NCBI GenBank assembly: GCA_020722305.1
Contig: DYLB01000004.1
Span: 1 to 24,607, forward strand
DNA length: 24,607 bases
From: Anaerolinea thermophila
GTDB taxonomy: Bacteria; Chloroflexota; Anaerolineae; Anaerolineales; Villigracilaceae
Reading direction: 5' to 3'
This document shows, one piece after another, positions 20,726 to 24,607 of the stretch; the stretch's first letter is position 1; each line of letters opens with the position of its first letter. Made by a program: the position numbers and the translations under genes. Under the pieces are notes generated by a model that did no database searches, was not told where the DNA came from, and worked only from the letters and a program-made list of their open reading frames with translations.

Positions 20726-21595
20726 ATGGAAAAAAATACTGCCTTACGTGACTTGATAATCAACGGCGATGCGGAAACAGAATTGAAAAAACTACCTTCG
20801 GGATCAGTAAACTGCATTATCACAAGTCCGCCGTATTACATGCAAAGAGACTATAGCACTAATATCCAGATTGGAAATGAAGAAACGCCAGAAGCATATA
20901 TTCAGCGATTAAGCGGTGTTTTCAGAGAATGCCTTAGGGTCTTGCGCGAAGATGGAACTTTGTGGCTAAATTTGGGCGATAAATATCAAAACGGTGAATT
21001 GTTGGGAATGCCCTGGAGGGTAGTTTTCGCTCTAAAAGAACAGGGGTGGGTGCTGCGATCAGACATCATTTGGCATAAACCCAATGCCATGCCATCATCG
21101 GTAAACAACAGACCCACAACAGATCACGAATACATCTTCTTTTTTTCAAAAAGCAAGACTTATTATTACGACATTGACTCGGTACGAGAACCCCATGTGA
21201 CTTTTTCGGAGAACAGCAGGATGAAAGGAGGCCGCAACCACTTTGGCAAGGTAAATGGAACACCAGAGCAAGGGAAAAACAGCGGCAATCAAAATCTTCA
21301 TAATGGAAACTGGGATAAGGCTTTTCATCCGCTTGGGAGAAATCGCAGAACAGTATGGGAAATACCGTTGTCGAAGTTTCGAGAGGCGCACTTTGCTGTT
21401 TTTCCCGAAAAACTCGTCGAATTATGCTTGCTGGCTGGCTGCCCTGAAAACGGGATCGTCCTCGACCCTTTCATCGGCAGTGGTACGACAGCCGTTGTAG
21501 CGCAAAAATTTGGTAGAAGTTACATTGGTATTGACAGCAATCCAGAATATTGCGAGATGGCAAATAAACGCCTTTTACAGAAAACCCTGATTTAA
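20726..21595 (+). CDS. DNA methyltransferase (TSPPY class, beta-type order)
   Basis: This 289-aa SAM-dependent methyltransferase is predicted to methylate an exocyclic amino group (N4-cytosine or N6-adenine). Motif IV TSPPYY is at 33-38 and motif I DPFIGSGTT at 247-255, the beta-class order; TSPPY favours N4-cytosine. The middle (about 100-220) should hold target recognition. It follows the Phd-like gene by 9 bp and converges on the putative nuclease gene, with the two stop codons overlapping by two bases. The ATG start lacks a close Shine-Dalgarno (AGGAG is 13 bases away). AT-rich compared with neighbours, consistent with horizontal acquisition. The recognition sequence is not readable from here. 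Confidence 0.93.
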   Translation: MEKNTALRDLIINGDAETELKKLPSGSVNCIITSPPYYMQRDYSTNIQIGNEETPEAYIQRLSGVFRECLRVLREDGTLWLNLGDKYQNGELLGMPWRVVFALKEQGWVLRSDIIWHKPNAMPSSVNNRPTTDHEYIFFFSKSKTYYYDIDSVREPHVTFSENSRMKGGRNHFGKVNGTPEQGKNSGNQNLHNGNWDKAFHPLGRNRRTVWEIPLSKFREAHFAVFPEKLVELCLLAGCPENGIVLDPFIGSGTTAVVAQKFGRSYIGIDSNPEYCEMANKRLLQKTLI

Positions 21596-22473
21596 GCAGC
21601 TATGCTGTTCAATAGGGGAATAAGGTCTTTGAGCTTCTCAACCAGCAATGGCTCAATCTGAGTTACCTGATTCGGATTTGCCTGAATGTAAATATACAAT
21701 TCGGATTTCAGGGTATCGAAATCGCCGCTCCATGACTCAGCTATGACAACAGGGACACACTTGTGTCCCTGTTCTGTGGCAACAAGGATTGATTTGTAAA
21801 TGTCACGAGTAAAAAGCATTGCATGGCCACCCCCCATAGTTTCACGGGTTTTCACAGGAATAAGCAATGCGCCGCCTTTGCCTGAAATTTCTACATCGTA
21901 TGTTTCATCGTTGATCGTTACTTGCGAGTCACTTACCGTTAATGGAAGAGCCAATTGCTGAATCAAGTCTCGTAAGTTCCTTCTTACAATCTTCTCAAAA
22001 ACTGTTCCTTTTAGCGCACGTCTGCTACCTTCAAGCCTTGCAAGCATGACTTCTGAAATAGCAGACCATTCCCAATTTTCGGGGTCAGGGAACAAGGGTT
22101 CTACAAACTTCCTAATTTCGTTCACAAGAAATGACTTACGTTCTACATCTGTTTTTCCTGGAACGCTGCTAAGCAAAGGTTGTAATCTTTGCGAGGCTGC
22201 ATCTCTTAATAACCACGCTAAAAAATACCATTTTGCCTTTGAATTTGAATATGGTCTGAGTAAACCGTCATACAAATTCGCTTTAGTTGGAGATGCTAGA
22301 TAAGCTGCAATGGTAGCTATTGCCTTTTCATCCGACCCTTCCTGAATGAATTCAAGAATTGAACTATACCCGTGAGTATGTAAGAACCCAACGAATTCGT
22401 CAAAAAACATCCTGTTTTCTTTGACGATGGCTACCAATTCTTTCAAACGTAAATTGTACAGAACGAAATCCAT
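21592..22473 (-). CDS. Putative type II restriction endonuclease (PD-(D/E)XK-like)
   Basis: This 293-aa protein is not one I recognise by name. A PD-(D/E)XK-like core is suggested by a helix with Glu160 (TVFEKIVRRNL), Asp193 in ETYDVEIS and Lys208 in LLIPVKTRE, where the usual acidic residue before x-Lys is Pro206. The helical N-terminal half has no obvious motif. The position next to a methyltransferase, convergent with it, is the main support for a restriction role. ATG 22473 has AGAGG six to seven bases upstream. AT-rich like its partner. Could also be a different nuclease or a partner protein of the methyltransferase. Confidence 0.7.
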   Translation of the reverse strand: MDFVLYNLRLKELVAIVKENRMFFDEFVGFLHTHGYSSILEFIQEGSDEKAIATIAAYLASPTKANLYDGLLRPYSNSKAKWYFLAWLLRDAASQRLQPLLSSVPGKTDVERKSFLVNEIRKFVEPLFPDPENWEWSAISEVMLARLEGSRRALKGTVFEKIVRRNLRDLIQQLALPLTVSDSQVTINDETYDVEISGKGGALLIPVKTRETMGGGHAMLFTRDIYKSILVATEQGHKCVPVVIAESWSGDFDTLKSELYIYIQANPNQVTQIEPLLVEKLKDLIPLLNSIAA

Positions 22474-22489
22474 GAAGATCCTCTTTTAG

Positions 22490-22499
22490 CAAGCCAACA
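22490..22499. repeat. 10-bp direct repeat CAAGCCAACA, right copy
   Basis: Second copy of the repeat at 20279-20288. It stands just upstream of the nuclease gene start and beside the terminator hairpin of the peptidase gene. Confidence 0.5.
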
Positions 22500-22531
22500 C
22501 CGGCCCAACGTCGGGAGACGTTGGACTCCGG
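22500..22531 (-). terminator. Hairpin after the C25 peptidase gene, probable terminator
   Basis: CCGG (22528-22531) and CCAACGT (22524-22518 on the minus strand) pair with ACGTTGG (22511-22505) and CCGG (22503-22500), giving a 7-bp inner and 4-bp outer stem with a small asymmetric bulge. It lies 2 bp past the peptidase stop. There is no T-tract, so termination is inferred from position and stem strength. Confidence 0.55.
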
Positions 22532-22533
22532 TA

Positions 22534-24607
22534 TCACGGATCAATGACCAGGGTGGGATCGCCCATGAGGGTCCAGCCCAGGAGCACGTCGAGCATCTCC
22601 GGGTGGGATTGGGCCAGTTCGGATTTGGCCTCCTGCAGGGCCTGGCCGAGGCTCATGCCGGGGGCCACAAGTTTGGGGGTCAGCAATACACCCAACAGCG
22701 CCTCCGAGTCCGACCCGGTCAGGGTCGAAGCGCCCAGCACCGCTGCCGCACCCCTGTCTCCCGCAAACAGCAGGCTCTGGACCAGATAGTTGTTGACCGG
22801 GTCCACGTAGTAGGTGTTCCAGCAGCCCCACTGCACCGCCACGAACGGGCGCCCGACATTTGTCAGCCCGGAGGCATGGCCGGTGTTGAACAGGCCGCTG
22901 AAGGTCCAGGCCGCCGGACCGGAGTGCCCGGTGAAGGTCACCAGGGCCGTGCCCCGGTTCATCGCATCCAGCAGTTCCGTCCGGGCGGTCGCCACTCCCA
23001 GGTCGTCCAGGTGCAGGCTCTCCACCGTCCAGCTCGCGGGCATCCCGGCTGCCAGCCGCTGGCTGATCTTCTTGAACGAGACCACTCCGTCGTGTTGGTC
23101 GCTGGCGAAGACCGCCGTCCGCCCGTAATCCTTCGAGCCGTAGGCCAGGGTCTTCTGGACCATCAATTCCAGTTCGGCCGCGGTCCGCACCGGGAAGCGC
23201 CCGATCGCCAGGTCGGGCAGGTTGTCCCCGTCCACGTCGGCGTAGAGCGGGTCGGCCGGGACGAATTTGGCGATGTCTCCAGTGGTGGCGTAGAGCGAGG
23301 GGATGAAGCTGAGGCTGCCCCGCCCCAGGTAGTCGTGGTAATCGTACGTGTCGCCGCCCACCAGCAGGACGTACTCCGTCCCCAGGTTTGCGTGAGCAAA
23401 GGCGATGTAGTCCCTGATCGCCTGCGGGTCGAAGATGCCGTAGGTGTAGCGGGCGTACAGGTCGGTCACGTCCACCACCCGGACGCTCAGCCCCTCGGAG
23501 CGGCGCGTCTGTACCAGCGGTTCCAGCCCGGGGATGAAGTCGGGGTGGGCGATGATCAGGAAGCGGGCCGGACTCTCGAGGTCCGGTTCTCGCACCGGGA
23601 GCGACTCCAGCCGAGGGGCGTTCATCCGCCCCGCGACCGTCACCAGGTAGGTATCCAGTTTGCCCGTCCCAACGAACGTGGCGCTATACGCACCGCCCTC
23701 GGCCCGCACCGCGACCTTTGCCAGCCGCACCGGGCCATTCTGCCCCAACCGGTAGACGATCACGTTCCGGCCGGGCAGGCCCGTTACCTTGAAGGCTTTG
23801 GCTTTGGCCGTGAAGTTCAGCTTCCCGTCCCGGGCGGCGAAGACCCGCCGGTAGGTCAGGCTGAAATGGTCCAGGTTGATCATGTCCCATTGCGCGCCGG
23901 TGTCGCCCGGCAGGCTCAAGGTCAAGGTGTTGGTCCCCTCCCGCAGAGTCCCGGCGGGCAGGTTGAGGGTCAGGGGCTGCTCCACCAGCCCGTCGAACAG
24001 TTCGTCGGCCAGGGCGATCCCGTTCAGGCTGACCCGCAGGTGATGGTCCGGGCTTTGCGGCCAGTCCGTCACGCCCCAGACCACCAGTTCCAGGCGGGCG
24101 GCGGCGTTCGGGTCGGCCAGCCCGTCCACCTCGAAGGGGAAGTCCCAGCTTTTCGGGGTGGTGTAGACCAGCATCGAGGTGTCGTACCAGGCGTCGTCGC
24201 CGGGAGCGTAGTTGGCGTAGGCTTTCGGGTTGTCCACCACCAGGGTCTCGCTGTATGCCAGCGGCAGGCGGAATCTCTTGGAGGGCGCGCGCGTATCCAC
24301 CGCCACCGGGGGGCTGCCATCCCGGCTGACCTGCAAGGTGTAGATATTGGTATCGGTGTAGAGCGTGTCGAGGGCTTCGCCGTAGAATTCGATGGAACTG
24401 CCCGGCCCGAAGACACCCTTGCCGATGACGCGGACCGGCACGACCCGGCCCCGGTTGGTCAGGCGGATGCGGTCGGTCGGCACCCCGGTCAGGTCCAGCC
24501 CGGCACGGCGCAGGGCTTCGTAGCCGACCCGGTAGAGGCCGGTCTGGTCCACTGCGAGGGTCAGGCGGGTGGGGTCGCCGGGGGTGAGGGCCAGGGCGGG
24601 GTTGGCG
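22534..24607 (-). CDS. C25-family (gingipain-like) cysteine peptidase, 5'-truncated by window
   Basis: The open frame runs past the window edge, so the start is not seen; about 690 residues are present. It matches peptidase family C25: an N-terminal beta-rich region (LYRVGYEALRRAGLDL, then IEFYGEALDT), a Rossmann-like caspase-fold region (ARFLIIAHPDFIPGLEPLVQTRR, YVLLVGGDTYDY, DLAIGRFPVRTAAEL), catalytic His in TGHSG and Cys in WGCWN (codon at 22822-22824), and the C-terminal LLGWTLMGDPTL typical of this family. Such proteins are exported proteases or sorting enzymes. In Bacteroidota they belong to type IX secretion; no such system is visible here. Whether a signal peptide exists cannot be judged. 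Confidence 0.9.
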   Translation of the reverse strand, partial: ANPALALTPGDPTRLTLAVDQTGLYRVGYEALRRAGLDLTGVPTDRIRLTNRGRVVPVRVIGKGVFGPGSSIEFYGEALDTLYTDTNIYTLQVSRDGSPPVAVDTRAPSKRFRLPLAYSETLVVDNPKAYANYAPGDDAWYDTSMLVYTTPKSWDFPFEVDGLADPNAAARLELVVWGVTDWPQSPDHHLRVSLNGIALADELFDGLVEQPLTLNLPAGTLREGTNTLTLSLPGDTGAQWDMINLDHFSLTYRRVFAARDGKLNFTAKAKAFKVTGLPGRNVIVYRLGQNGPVRLAKVAVRAEGGAYSATFVGTGKLDTYLVTVAGRMNAPRLESLPVREPDLESPARFLIIAHPDFIPGLEPLVQTRRSEGLSVRVVDVTDLYARYTYGIFDPQAIRDYIAFAHANLGTEYVLLVGGDTYDYHDYLGRGSLSFIPSLYATTGDIAKFVPADPLYADVDGDNLPDLAIGRFPVRTAAELELMVQKTLAYGSKDYGRTAVFASDQHDGVVSFKKISQRLAAGMPASWTVESLHLDDLGVATARTELLDAMNRGTALVTFTGHSGPAAWTFSGLFNTGHASGLTNVGRPFVAVQWGCWNTYYVDPVNNYLVQSLLFAGDRGAAAVLGASTLTGSDSEALLGVLLTPKLVAPGMSLGQALQEAKSELAQSHPEMLDVLLGWTLMGDPTLVIDP

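Overview
The window is 24.6 kb of mostly GC-rich bacterial DNA. It looks like a Chloroflexota (Anaerolineae-type) chromosome. The grounds are a Cys-rich CPYLG/LysM-like membrane protein next to a DUF4012 protein and a fused Wzz/BY-kinase, Thr/Pro-rich linkers behind lipoprotein and membrane segments, and intergenic DNA full of small palindromes and degenerate short-period repeats. This placement is an inference from gene content; no rRNA or other phylogenetic marker is present.

Left part (1-9.4 kb): repeats at the window edge, then a lipoprotein ending in a Hint (hedgehog/intein) domain, and a FmdB-type zinc-ribbon gene on the minus strand with a clear promoter and terminator. A tight plus-strand cluster follows: a SelW/Rdx-like gene read through an in-frame UGA (a probable selenoprotein that ordinary ORF calling cuts in half), trpS, dtd and an APH-fold phosphotransferase. 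Next come a convergent dihydroorotate-dehydrogenase-like gene without the catalytic motif, 540 bp of modular palindromic repeats, purB, a 39-residue membrane peptide and a ferredoxin/adrenodoxin-type NADP reductase.

Middle part (9.6-16.4 kb, all minus strand): an apparent cell-envelope operon. In order of transcription it holds the Wzz/BY-kinase, a CPYLG/LysM-like membrane protein, a DUF4012 protein and a secreted protein with a duplicated four-Cys domain, closed by a rho-independent terminator.

Right-middle part (16.6-20.3 kb, minus strand): a lasso-peptide biosynthetic cluster in the order cyclase (C), precursor (A), HPr-kinase-like kinase (K), PqqD-like leader-binding protein (B1), transglutaminase-like leader peptidase (B2). 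The predicted precursor is 76 aa. It has the YxxPxL leader motif, Thr at -2 and a core starting GGSPGVGD (Gly1-Asp8 ring). Its first third overlaps the 3' end of the cyclase gene by 121 bp in another frame. No transporter or isopeptidase gene is in view.

Right part (20.3-24.6 kb): an AT-rich insert with a Phd/YefM-type antitoxin-like gene, a TSPPY-type DNA methyltransferase and a convergent putative restriction endonuclease. It is bracketed by a 10-bp direct repeat and followed by a gingipain-type (C25) peptidase gene that runs off the window.

Across the whole window, degenerate tandem arrays of 7-bp or 9-bp period recur. Two of the 7-bp arrays lie inside protein-coding genes.
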